A DNA stretch of 64,000 nt. Origin: Iodobacter ciconiae. Lineage in GTDB: Bacteria > Pseudomonadota > Gammaproteobacteria > Burkholderiales > Chitinibacteraceae. Numbering within the stretch: the stretch's first letter is position 1; each line of letters begins with the position of its first letter. The stretch lies in assembly GCF_003952345.1 (NCBI RefSeq), contig NZ_CP034433.1, forward strand, positions 1,116,001 through 1,180,000, given 5' to 3'. The position numbers and the translations under genes were made by a program. The notes beneath the pieces were generated by a model. It worked only from the letters and a program-made list of their open reading frames with translations, was not told where the DNA came from and made no database searches. Below, piece by piece: positions 19,197 through 29,120 of this stretch.

Positions 19197-19960
19197 TGCA
19201 ATACGGTCTTTTCTTTGACGTTCACGACTGGCTGGCTGCTGCAGCAATGGGATTTGCCCGTATCGGCCCCGTGTTTTTTATGTTGCCCTTTCTTAACAGC
19301 AATGTGCTGACCGGGGTAGTACGCATAACGGTTTCCATGCTCGTGTCCATGAGCTTGTGGCCTTACCCGCCGGGAGCTTTGCCCGAGTTTAATACGCTCT
19401 GGTATCTGGGCATGATGAGCAGGGAAGTCATGGTAGGTAGCCTGCTGGGGTGTTTACTCTCCTGGCCGTTCTGGGTGTTTCATGCTTTGGGCAGCATTAT
19501 TGATAACCAGCGTGGTGCAACACTGAGCAGCAGCATTGATCCTGCTAACGGGGTGGATACGCCGGAGCTGGCTAATTTATTGAATATTTTTGCCGCAGTA
19601 GTTTATCTGCAGGGCGGTGGTTTAACTTTATTACTGGAAGTTATGGCCAGTAGTTATCAGCTTTGTGGCCCCTTAAAAAGCTGTACTCCCGAATTGCTGC
19701 CTGTTTTGGGGATGCTGACCAAAATGGCGGCCAAGGCGCTGGTATTAGCCAGCCCGGTGGTCGCGGCATTATTGCTTTCGGAGTTCACTTTGGGTTTGTT
19801 GTCGCGTTTTGCGCCTCAAATGAATGCTTTTTCTATTTCTTTGACAGTTAAAAGCGGGATTGCACTACTGATTTTGCTTTTATATTTTTCACCGGTTTTA
19901 CCAGATGTGGTTGGTGAGCTTAGCTTGCGGCCCGACATCCTTCCTGTGTGGCTTCATTAA
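19196..19960 (+). CDS. spaR: SpaR, export-apparatus core (SctT)
   Basis: This FliR-family membrane protein has about 254 residues from GTG 19196, the start that gives the standard N-terminus (…YGLFFDVHDWLAAAAMGFAR, compare Salmonella YALYFEIHHLVASAALGFAR). An earlier ATG in spaQ would add unrelated residues. Family blocks are IGPVFFMLPFLNSNVLTGVV, the IDNQRGATLSSSIDPANG loop, and LLSRFAPQMNAFSISLTVKS. Several transmembrane helices are present. The stop abuts the spaS start. Confidence 0.93.
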   Translation: MQYGLFFDVHDWLAAAAMGFARIGPVFFMLPFLNSNVLTGVVRITVSMLVSMSLWPYPPGALPEFNTLWYLGMMSREVMVGSLLGCLLSWPFWVFHALGSIIDNQRGATLSSSIDPANGVDTPELANLLNIFAAVVYLQGGGLTLLLEVMASSYQLCGPLKSCTPELLPVLGMLTKMAAKALVLASPVVAALLLSEFTLGLLSRFAPQMNAFSISLTVKSGIALLILLLYFSPVLPDVVGELSLRPDILPVWLH

Positions 19961-21007
19961 ATGTCTTCTGAAAAAACAGAAAAACCCACGTCCAAGTATC
20001 TGAAAGATGCCGCAAAAAAAGGTCAGACTTTTAAAAGTCGCGATCTGATTGTGGCTTTGCTTATGCTGGTGGGGGTTTTGTATCTGGTTTCAGCGGCCTC
20101 TTTGGTCGAGCTGATGGGAGTTTACCGGCAGTTGATTTTGGGTGGTTTTCAGCAGGATATACAAAGCTATAGCGTCAGTATTTTGTGGATAGGGATCAAG
20201 CTTGTTCTGCCGGTTATTTTGTTGTGCATTGTGGCAACGGCACTGCCTTCTTTGTTATTCAGTGGTTTTGTGCTGGCAACCGAAGCACTCAAGCTGAACC
20301 TGGATGCACTTAATCCTGTGAACGGGTTTAAAAAGTTATTTAGCCTGCGCACTGTCAAAGATCTGGTTAAGTCGCTGCTGTATCTGTTGAGCTTTGCGGC
20401 ATCGGTTTATGTGTTCTGGCAAAACAAGCGGGGGTTACTTTTTGTGCAATTAGGTGGCAGCCCGCTTGATATAGCGGTGATCTGGCGGGAGTTACTGCTG
20501 TCTTTGGTGCTGATTTGTATGGCTTGTGTGGTGTTTGTTTTAGTGCTGGATGTACTGGCTGAATATTTTCTTCATATGAAAGATATGAAGATGGATAAGC
20601 AGCAGGTGAAAAGCGAGCGGAAAGAGCAGGATGGCGACCCCGAGATTAAATCCAAACGGCGTGAAGTTCATCAGGAGCTTCTTTCCGAGCAGGTTAAGTC
20701 TGATGTCAGTAATTCACGGCTGATTGTGGCCAATCCTTCCCATATTGCGATTGGTATCTTTTATAAACCGGAGCTTATTGAGATCCCTTTTATTTCGGTA
20801 ATTGAAACCAATCAGCGTGCACTGGCTGTGCGGGCCTATGCCAAAAAAACGGGTGTGCCCGTGATCCAGAATATCTCACTGGCGCGGCGCATTTTAAAGA
20901 CGCACAGCCGTTATTCCTTTATTCAGCTTAGCGAGCTGGACGAAGTCCTGCGTCTTTTAACATGGCTAGATCAGGTTGAAAACGCAGATCAGCAGGCCCC
21001 AGAATAA
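19961..21007 (+). CDS. spaS: SpaS, autocleaving export switch protein (SctU)
   Basis: The 348-residue FlhB-family protein controls the switch from needle to translocator secretion. The N-terminal SEKTEKPTSKYLKDAAKKGQ opening and four membrane helices (to about residue 210) are followed by a cytoplasmic domain with LIVANPSHIAIGIFY. The autocleavage site is Asn258-Pro259; the usual NPTH motif is NPSH here, with Ser260 in place of Thr, and His261 kept. Asn-Pro and His, the residues central to cleavage, are present, so function is expected to be kept. Confidence 0.93.
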   Translation: MSSEKTEKPTSKYLKDAAKKGQTFKSRDLIVALLMLVGVLYLVSAASLVELMGVYRQLILGGFQQDIQSYSVSILWIGIKLVLPVILLCIVATALPSLLFSGFVLATEALKLNLDALNPVNGFKKLFSLRTVKDLVKSLLYLLSFAASVYVFWQNKRGLLFVQLGGSPLDIAVIWRELLLSLVLICMACVVFVLVLDVLAEYFLHMKDMKMDKQQVKSERKEQDGDPEIKSKRREVHQELLSEQVKSDVSNSRLIVANPSHIAIGIFYKPELIEIPFISVIETNQRALAVRAYAKKTGVPVIQNISLARRILKTHSRYSFIQLSELDEVLRLLTWLDQVENADQQAPE

Positions 21008-21029
21008 GCCTTATGGCAGGCTAATACAC

Positions 21030-21048
21030 AATAAAACCAGGTTTTATT
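21030..21048. promoter_or_regulatory. Near-perfect palindrome in the spaS-sicA gap
   Basis: AATAAAACC-A-GGTTTTATT is a perfect 9-bp inverted repeat around one base, 200 bases before sicA. A second imperfect hairpin (GCAAAACACGG / CCGTTTTGC, 21052-21080) follows. Neither has a T run. The region should hold the sicA promoter, activated by InvF-SicA in SPI-1; the palindrome could be an operator or an RNA hairpin. Low confidence. Confidence 0.35.
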
Positions 21049-21210
21049 GCTGCAAAACACGGCTTAAGCCACCGTTTTGCTAAACCTGCCTTGCCTCATC
21101 TTTTTAGTGGTGCTTCCTTTATGGGTCTTTGCATGAAGTACGCATGATCAATGCACGCGCGATCATGAGCGATTCTTGAATGTGACCAACAATCTCTTCA
21201 TGTTTAATAA

Positions 21211-23498
<2,288 letters not shown>

Positions 23499-23517
23499 AA
23501 TATCGGGGAGATAAATC

Positions 23518-24843
23518 ATGGTTGCAATTAATAGTCATTACATTTCTACGCTGGCAAATTCTAAGGCTTATACCGGGGAGGTGTTTACGGGGGCTAAGGT
23601 TAAAGCGAAGCCTGAGGGTAGTGTTGCTGATGTTTTGCCGGTAAAGCAGGGGCAGTTACAGGCTGGCTCTGTCGGTAAACCGGATTTATCACTTCCGGTT
23701 TTGAGCGAGCTGCCGCCGCTTACAACAATCTTGGGCGTGCTTGCCCAGACGCTGGATGATTCGGAGGGGCAGCTCAGCCTGGGTGGATCTATCGCTGTTC
23801 TGGAAAAGAAATCGGATCAGTTGCAAAAAGAAGATGAAACTGAGTCTTCTTTTGATATCTCTGGTCTGGGGAGTAAATGGAGTGGCCTCTATCAGGCTTT
23901 GCTGAGGGCTGTGCAGGATAACCGTACGGCTGAGGCGAAGCTGGGCGGCAAGATGTCCAAAATTGAAGAAAGAAGTGCTATCAAAGCGGCGGAGGCAACG
24001 ATTGCCGAGGGGAATGCGGGTATGGCCTCTGCTGTAGGGCAGGGCGTAGTGAGCCTGGGGATGACCGGGTCAGGTGTGTTCCGGAAAAGCCAGGGTTTGA
24101 GGATTGAAAAAAATGCGCTCAAGTTTAACGGTGGCCAGATCAGAAAGCTCGATAGCGAGGCCGACAGTATGTTGTCCCAGCTAAAAACCGGCTCCCGCTC
24201 GGTCATGGATGCTCCGGAAACGCTGAAAAATCTGAAAGTGAGCAAACCTGTTGCGTCAGAAAATGCAGCATTGGCTGAAGCGGCAGGCGCACCGAAGCAT
24301 CCGGTGGAAATAGCCGAGTTTGATGTGCCTGATACTGCTAGTAATAAAAAATCAAAATCTGCCGATGATGTGTCATCGAAAAAAAATGGGGCAGTTGCGC
24401 TCAAGGATAAGCAGATTGATGACTCTGGGGAGGCACATTTCGAGCTGGCAGACAGCAGTAAGCAGCTTAAAGCTGAAGACCGGGCCGTGCTCGAAGAGCA
24501 GGCTGTAAATAAAGTAAAGAAAGAGCGTGATCTGCATCGGGCTGAAATGCAGCAAAATATGCTGAAAGCAGAGGGAATAAAGGCTCAGGGAGATGCCATT
24601 CTTGGATTAAATATGGGGATGTCCGGAATTATCAGGGGAAGTGGGGAAGTGGTGCAGGCGCTTGATCGCTCAAGAGGGCAATTATCACAGCATGCGCAAA
24701 AAGTGGGTGCTTCGTTAAATGAGGAATCCACCACCCGCAAGCGTGAGCTTAATTCGCTATTCCAGGATTTACTAAAGCAGCTGACAGATGTGGATGCCCG
24801 TACGGCATCGACGATAGATGCGATGCTTGGTAACAAGGTATAA
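23518..24843 (+). CDS. sipC: SipC/IpaC-family translocon protein
   Basis: The 441-residue protein lies immediately after sipB. An N-terminal region without structure signals is followed by a hydrophobic stretch near 160-180 (GMASAVGQGVVSLGMTGSGV), a variable charged middle (about 245-330), and a conserved C-terminal part (ILGLNMGMSGIIRGSGEVVQ, then DVDARTASTIDAML). In Salmonella the C-terminus nucleates actin. GGGGAGATAAATC precedes the ATG. It ends 51 bases before sipD. Confidence 0.88.
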   Translation: MVAINSHYISTLANSKAYTGEVFTGAKVKAKPEGSVADVLPVKQGQLQAGSVGKPDLSLPVLSELPPLTTILGVLAQTLDDSEGQLSLGGSIAVLEKKSDQLQKEDETESSFDISGLGSKWSGLYQALLRAVQDNRTAEAKLGGKMSKIEERSAIKAAEATIAEGNAGMASAVGQGVVSLGMTGSGVFRKSQGLRIEKNALKFNGGQIRKLDSEADSMLSQLKTGSRSVMDAPETLKNLKVSKPVASENAALAEAAGAPKHPVEIAEFDVPDTASNKKSKSADDVSSKKNGAVALKDKQIDDSGEAHFELADSSKQLKAEDRAVLEEQAVNKVKKERDLHRAEMQQNMLKAEGIKAQGDAILGLNMGMSGIIRGSGEVVQALDRSRGQLSQHAQKVGASLNEESTTRKRELNSLFQDLLKQLTDVDARTASTIDAMLGNKV

Positions 24844-24865
24844 AAACTTAGTTCTTGATATAAAT

Positions 24866-24889
24866 CCCCTCGGAACGAGGGGGAAGGAG
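24866..24889 (+). promoter_or_regulatory. GGA-loop hairpin beside the sipD ribosome binding site
   Basis: CCCCTC-GGAAC-GAGGGG forms a perfect six-pair stem whose loop carries GGA, and the AAGGAG ribosome binding site of sipD follows within two bases. This is the layout of a CsrA/RsmA binding site. It could also simply be a stability or attenuation hairpin. Confidence 0.5.
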
Positions 24890-24894
24890 TTCTC

Positions 24895-25968
24895 ATGAGT
24901 AATCAGATAACCACACTGTCTGGCTCTGTGCCGCCTTATTTAGCGCCATCATCACAATCTGTTGCCCCTCCTGTGATTGCAACTGTGGATTCTGCGCCGG
25001 TGGAGGCCAAACCTGTGCCGCCGAGTCAATTGCAAATGGTAAATCAGCAGTTGCAAATATTGATGCAGCAAAGCCAGAGTGTGCACCAGCAACAGCAGAT
25101 CATGGCCCGCGATGTTTTACAGGGTAAATCTTTGACCGAGCGGGCAAGCCGGCAGCTTGAAGACACCAGGGCAGAGCGGCAGTTGAGCCTGCACGCGCTT
25201 CGCTCAAGTCGTTTAGGCGATGTTTTGTTGCCTGCTAATCATCCCCTGGTCCTTGCGTTGCAGGCTTATGATGCCAAGCGGCCGATTCCTTCAGGTGCGT
25301 TTGACAGCGACCCGGATTCTAACTGGGGGTTTACTGATTCGATTGCGGATGGGATTGATGATATTGAGAATGGCTATCTGGATATTTACGGAAATGCCAC
25401 TGACCGGCATATCGCACTTTATGAGGAATTTAGCAAGATTCTGGCGGAGCTGGAGAGCATGATTGATGGCTCTGAAAACGGGCAGTCGGTTAATGTTTCG
25501 ATGGCTAAGCTGTCTGATAAGTTAAAAGCACTGAGAGAGCAGTTTTTCCCCGGTGGTGTGCCGGGTAAAAATTCGGTGCTTTTCCCTATTCAGAAGGGCA
25601 GCGGTGAAATGGAGGGCACAAGCCAGGAAAATGCAGAAAAATGGGTCAAAGAAATGGGGCTGAACCCTTCTTGCGTGCGACAGGTCGGTAATACGGGTAA
25701 GTATATTGTAACGATCGATATTGCTCCTCTGGATTTTATAATTAAAAGCCTTATTGTGCAGGACAAGCAGCCAGTAAAGATGACCAGCACAGATTTTCAG
25801 GTTTGGAAGGCGGGTTTTGATTCTATGGATGAAAAGATGAAAAACACGTTGCAAACGTTAACCCAGAAATATAGTAACGCCCAGTCGACATTCGATAATT
25901 TGGTGAAACTGCTAAGTAGTACGATCAGTAGCTTGCTTGAAACAAATAAAAGCTTTTTGATTTCTTGA
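24895..25968 (+). CDS. sipD: SipD/IpaD-family needle-tip protein
   Basis: The 357-residue hydrophilic protein caps the needle and organises insertion of SipB and SipC. A disordered Pro/Gln-rich N-terminus (residues 1-70) is followed by a helical core with a central region (DSNWGFTDSIADGIDDIENG, then YLDIYGNATDRHIALYEEFS) and a long C-terminal helix ending in TISSLLETNKSFLIS, a typical IpaD/SipD/BipD end. Length is normal. Its ribosome binding site is next to a GGA-loop hairpin. Confidence 0.93.
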   Translation: MSNQITTLSGSVPPYLAPSSQSVAPPVIATVDSAPVEAKPVPPSQLQMVNQQLQILMQQSQSVHQQQQIMARDVLQGKSLTERASRQLEDTRAERQLSLHALRSSRLGDVLLPANHPLVLALQAYDAKRPIPSGAFDSDPDSNWGFTDSIADGIDDIENGYLDIYGNATDRHIALYEEFSKILAELESMIDGSENGQSVNVSMAKLSDKLKALREQFFPGGVPGKNSVLFPIQKGSGEMEGTSQENAEKWVKEMGLNPSCVRQVGNTGKYIVTIDIAPLDFIIKSLIVQDKQPVKMTSTDFQVWKAGFDSMDEKMKNTLQTLTQKYSNAQSTFDNLVKLLSSTISSLLETNKSFLIS

Positions 25969-26056
25969 ATAATCTTAAGGGGCTGCATAGGGGTACTGCA
26001 CTTGATTGGAGCTGGTTTAGCTGCTGCAGCCCATTTTTATTTGCTTGGAATTTCAT

Positions 26057-27511
26057 ATGTTCTCAGCCTTGTCTTGCGGGTCTTCTGCCGTGCTACAGCG
26101 CAGCCTGAGTTTGCCGCTGGAGCAAAGATCCTTTGCCCGGCACTTGTGGCGGGCGAATGGCAGCCCGGCTCTTTCCTTTTCTTCTGCGGCTAAACCGGCA
26201 TCACCCTCTGTATCTGTTCGGCTGCGTTATGTTCATTGCCTGGAAAACAGCATAGAGCGAGGGATACAGGCTGAAGACTTTGCCAGAGAGCAGGATATTA
26301 AAAGTTTGGCCTGCCTGTTTAGTGGTGAGAATTCGTCTGCTTTGCATGCAATATATCGCGGCTCTGCAAATGTGCTGGCCCGGCAGGACGTTCTGAATTT
26401 TGCCAAAGTGTATACCCGGCTTTATGAAAGGAGCGGGCCCGAGTTGAAGCCGGAACTTGAAAAACTGGCTGAGCAATATTGTCAGCTGATTAAAAAAGAC
26501 GGTTTAAAAGAGAAATCATCCGGGTTTGCCGCCTGGCGCCCCAAAGTGAGTGCGATTTATAAAAAGCGCATGGAGCTCGAAAACACCTTGTCCGAGGTGG
26601 TGCGAAGCCTGCTGGGTAGACAGGCAATGCACGGACTAGGTTGTGATCTGATCGTTAGGGGGGCATTGCCGTTTATTTGCCAGTATCTGGAGCAGCAGCT
26701 GGAAGGCCACCTGGATGCAGAAAGCCGCGCGAACATAAGCCAGGTCATTGAGCGAGCCTCACTGCGGGCATTTATCGGATTACGGGCGTTGAGGCATGAG
26801 CTGATCGAAGCGTGCGGAAATGACAATACAGTGGGACAGATGGCGCGTGATCTGGATTTGGTTGCCATATTGCCCCGCTTGTTACGGGATATTCCTGGCT
26901 TATCAGATAGAGCTGGCCCTGCCGCAAATGAAAAGCCCACTTTATCTCTGTTGTCAGCCGCAGGGCTTGGGAATGCAACGGGGTCATATGATGCTACTAC
27001 GATTAATCATTATCACTACCCGGCTGCGGCGAATGGCGCCTCTTGTTTTACCGGTATTGCAGGGCCGCTTGATCTTAAGGTGAGCGGGGATGCTGCAGGT
27101 GAGCTATTTCTGGTGACGTTACGCTCTTTGTTAGAGCCGAATTACCTTATACCTAAAAACAGCTCTGAAACTGTTTTTTTGAATGCGCTTAATGCCTTAT
27201 TACCGTCTTCTGCTGACAAACGTTTTGCTTTACTCAGAGAGATGGAAAAAACGGAGGATAGAGAACTTTATGCGCAATATATCAAGCGGTTGCAGGACGC
27301 GCTGATGGCCTCTGCGCAATATACAGAAGCGAAGCATTTCGTAGAGATGATGTTGCGTGATACTGCTTTGAGCCGGTTGCAGGCGCATCCTTTGATTGCC
27401 GCTTTCATAGCGGCATTGGGTGTGAAAAGCTTGGCAGCGTCCCAGAAGACTTTGCTGACCCGGGAGATTCAGCAGTTTGGTGGCAACCTATTTGGAAGTG
27501 GACAGACATGA
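26057..27511 (+). CDS. Unrecognised protein in the sipA position, candidate effector
   Basis: The 484-residue protein (start ATG 26057 with GGAA upstream; TTG 26045 possible) lies between sipD and iacP, exactly where SPI-1 has the actin-binding effector gene sipA and Cpi-1 has cipA. It is shorter than SipA (685 residues) and I see no clear SipA actin-binding motif. The Ser/Ala-rich first 50 residues look like a type III secretion signal. The middle is helical (KAWRPK-like FAAWRPKVSAIYKKRMELEN), with an odd NHYHYPAAANG stretch near residue 325. It has no membrane segment. A CipA/SipA-like role is inferred from position and from the nearby InvB chaperone only. Confidence 0.7.
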   Translation: MFSALSCGSSAVLQRSLSLPLEQRSFARHLWRANGSPALSFSSAAKPASPSVSVRLRYVHCLENSIERGIQAEDFAREQDIKSLACLFSGENSSALHAIYRGSANVLARQDVLNFAKVYTRLYERSGPELKPELEKLAEQYCQLIKKDGLKEKSSGFAAWRPKVSAIYKKRMELENTLSEVVRSLLGRQAMHGLGCDLIVRGALPFICQYLEQQLEGHLDAESRANISQVIERASLRAFIGLRALRHELIEACGNDNTVGQMARDLDLVAILPRLLRDIPGLSDRAGPAANEKPTLSLLSAAGLGNATGSYDATTINHYHYPAAANGASCFTGIAGPLDLKVSGDAAGELFLVTLRSLLEPNYLIPKNSSETVFLNALNALLPSSADKRFALLREMEKTEDRELYAQYIKRLQDALMASAQYTEAKHFVEMMLRDTALSRLQAHPLIAAFIAALGVKSLAASQKTLLTREIQQFGGNLFGSGQT

Positions 27512-27771
27512 CGTTAAATCATATGCAGGAGGCAACCATCCGGGCGTTGCTGTCATTTTGTCTGGGCTGTAATGAAGAAAGTATTTTGCCCGAGTCCGAT
27601 CTGGTTAATCAGCTTTATGCAGATTCACTGGATCTGTTGGATCTGGCGATGGCTTTGTACGATGAGTTCAACGTTGAGCTCACGATTGAAGATATGCTGA
27701 AAATTAAAACGGTAGGGGATTTGTATAAGGTGGTGCAGTTTAAAATAGGCTCAGAAGGGGAAAAGGCATAA
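27508..27771 (+). CDS. iacP: IacP, type III-associated acyl carrier protein
   Basis: The 87-residue acyl-carrier-like protein has the phosphopantetheine motif YADSLDLLDLAMAL with Ser40, and the ACP-like EFNVELTIEDMLKIKTVGDL. It sits at the end of the translocon operon, as in SPI-1, where IacP promotes secretion of effectors. It overlaps the preceding gene by four bases. Confidence 0.92.
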   Translation: MTLNHMQEATIRALLSFCLGCNEESILPESDLVNQLYADSLDLLDLAMALYDEFNVELTIEDMLKIKTVGDLYKVVQFKIGSEGEKA

Positions 27772-28448
27772 ATGGAGGGCTGTTGTCTGATCTTCTGATT
27801 CTGCTGCTGGTGAGTAATATTTAAAATATAGAGTTGATTTTTAACCTGCCCTGTAAATTTAAAATATAGCGAGCTTATCGTTTTTCTTTTAATAAAAAAT
27901 CCAATTTTCAAATAGATTGCCGGAAAATATCCGGCCGTCTGTGCGTGGTTATTTTTTTATTTTTTCAAGAGAAATGATTATAAATAAGTCGGTTTAAATT
28001 AACTCACTACCGCTAAAGAGATAAGTGAAAATATATTGATTGTTTGTGGTGTTGCCGTTTATCTGCTGGCGAGATATTTTAGGAAGTAATGGTCTATTTA
28101 ATAAGATTGAGTAGTAAGAAATAACTGAACGCAGCTTTGTGTGCCTTTGTTTAATTTTATCCGATACTAGAAAAACTTCATTGCGTAAGGCCAATTGGTT
28201 TGTATTTTTATTTACATATAGAAATATGCTATTTGTATGTGTGTGGTTAAGTGTATTAATGATGAATGATTTAATTTAGTGGTTTTTTTTGTGGAAATAT
28301 TTACTTAAAAATATTTTTTCACAGAGATATTGTCGTTTTTTAATGAACTTAAAAATGGGGAGGTGAAATTGCCGTTTTACTTGATGATTTGTATGGTAGA
28401 AAGTCTTTGCCAAATTCAATTTGTACGCATGAAAAGGGATTAAAGCTT
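27772..28448. other. AT-rich intergenic region before the two-component pair
   Basis: No gene is seen in about 680 bases of low G+C sequence. A small hairpin GCCGGA-AAATA-TCCGGC (27919-27935) lies downstream of iacP but lacks an immediate T run. The promoter of the regulator gene at 28449 should be here. Confidence 0.45.
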
Positions 28449-29120
28449 ATGCGAGCAAAGAATCTACTTCAGCCTCAATGCCAGGTGATTATTGCTGATG
28501 ATCATCCGTTGATTATTTTTGCGGTTACAAAAGTGCTGGAGAATGTCAAGGAGGTACAGCTGGCAGGCTCTGCATCATCGGCTTCTGGTTTGTTGCAATT
28601 GCTGCAGCAGGTGTCCTGTGATGTTCTGCTTTGTGATTATTCATTTGATAAGGAAGGCGAGTTAGACGGATTGCAATTAATCAAGCAGATACAGGATTTG
28701 TATCCCCAGATTAAAATTGTTGTGCTGACTGCTCATCATGATGTTGCCATTGCGCTACGCATCCTTTCTTTGAAAGTAGCAGGCTTTATTAGCAAATCAG
28801 CTGGCGAGTTTTCAGGCTTACCCTTTGTCATCGAGCAGGTGCAAATGGGTAAATCATATATTGATCCCGTTACTTTGGATGCGCTGACCTTGCACCAGTT
28901 AAATAACGGAAAAAGTAGTGAAAGTCTTTCCGAAATCCCTTTATCAGAAAGGGAAGAAGAAGTTCTGCGTTTATTTGCATCTGGGATGTCTATTACTGAA
29001 ATTGCACTGCATACAAAACGTAGTGTAAAGACAATCAGTGCCCAGAAAAAAAATGCAATGATTAAGCTGGGCGTGGGTAATGTGGTTGAGTTGCTTGATG
29101 CGGTAAAGAGGCTATTTTGA
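28449..29120 (+). CDS. RcsB-like response regulator (REC plus LuxR HTH)
   Basis: The 223-residue protein has a receiver domain (residues 12-130; acidic pair Asp17-Asp18, phospho-acceptor Asp63 in LLCDYSFD, conserved VLTAHH and ISKSA) and a C-terminal NarL/LuxR HTH (about 155-220: LSEREEEVLRLFASGMSITE, then RSVKTISAQKKNAMIKLGV). The KTIS.QKK.AM.KLGV helix closely resembles RcsB. It is coupled to the hybrid kinase that follows (TTGA overlap), so the pair forms one phosphorelay inside the secretion island, probably controlling it. ATG 28449 was preferred over TTG 28389, which lies upstream without support. Confidence 0.9.
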   Translation: MRAKNLLQPQCQVIIADDHPLIIFAVTKVLENVKEVQLAGSASSASGLLQLLQQVSCDVLLCDYSFDKEGELDGLQLIKQIQDLYPQIKIVVLTAHHDVAIALRILSLKVAGFISKSAGEFSGLPFVIEQVQMGKSYIDPVTLDALTLHQLNNGKSSESLSEIPLSEREEEVLRLFASGMSITEIALHTKRSVKTISAQKKNAMIKLGVGNVVELLDAVKRLF

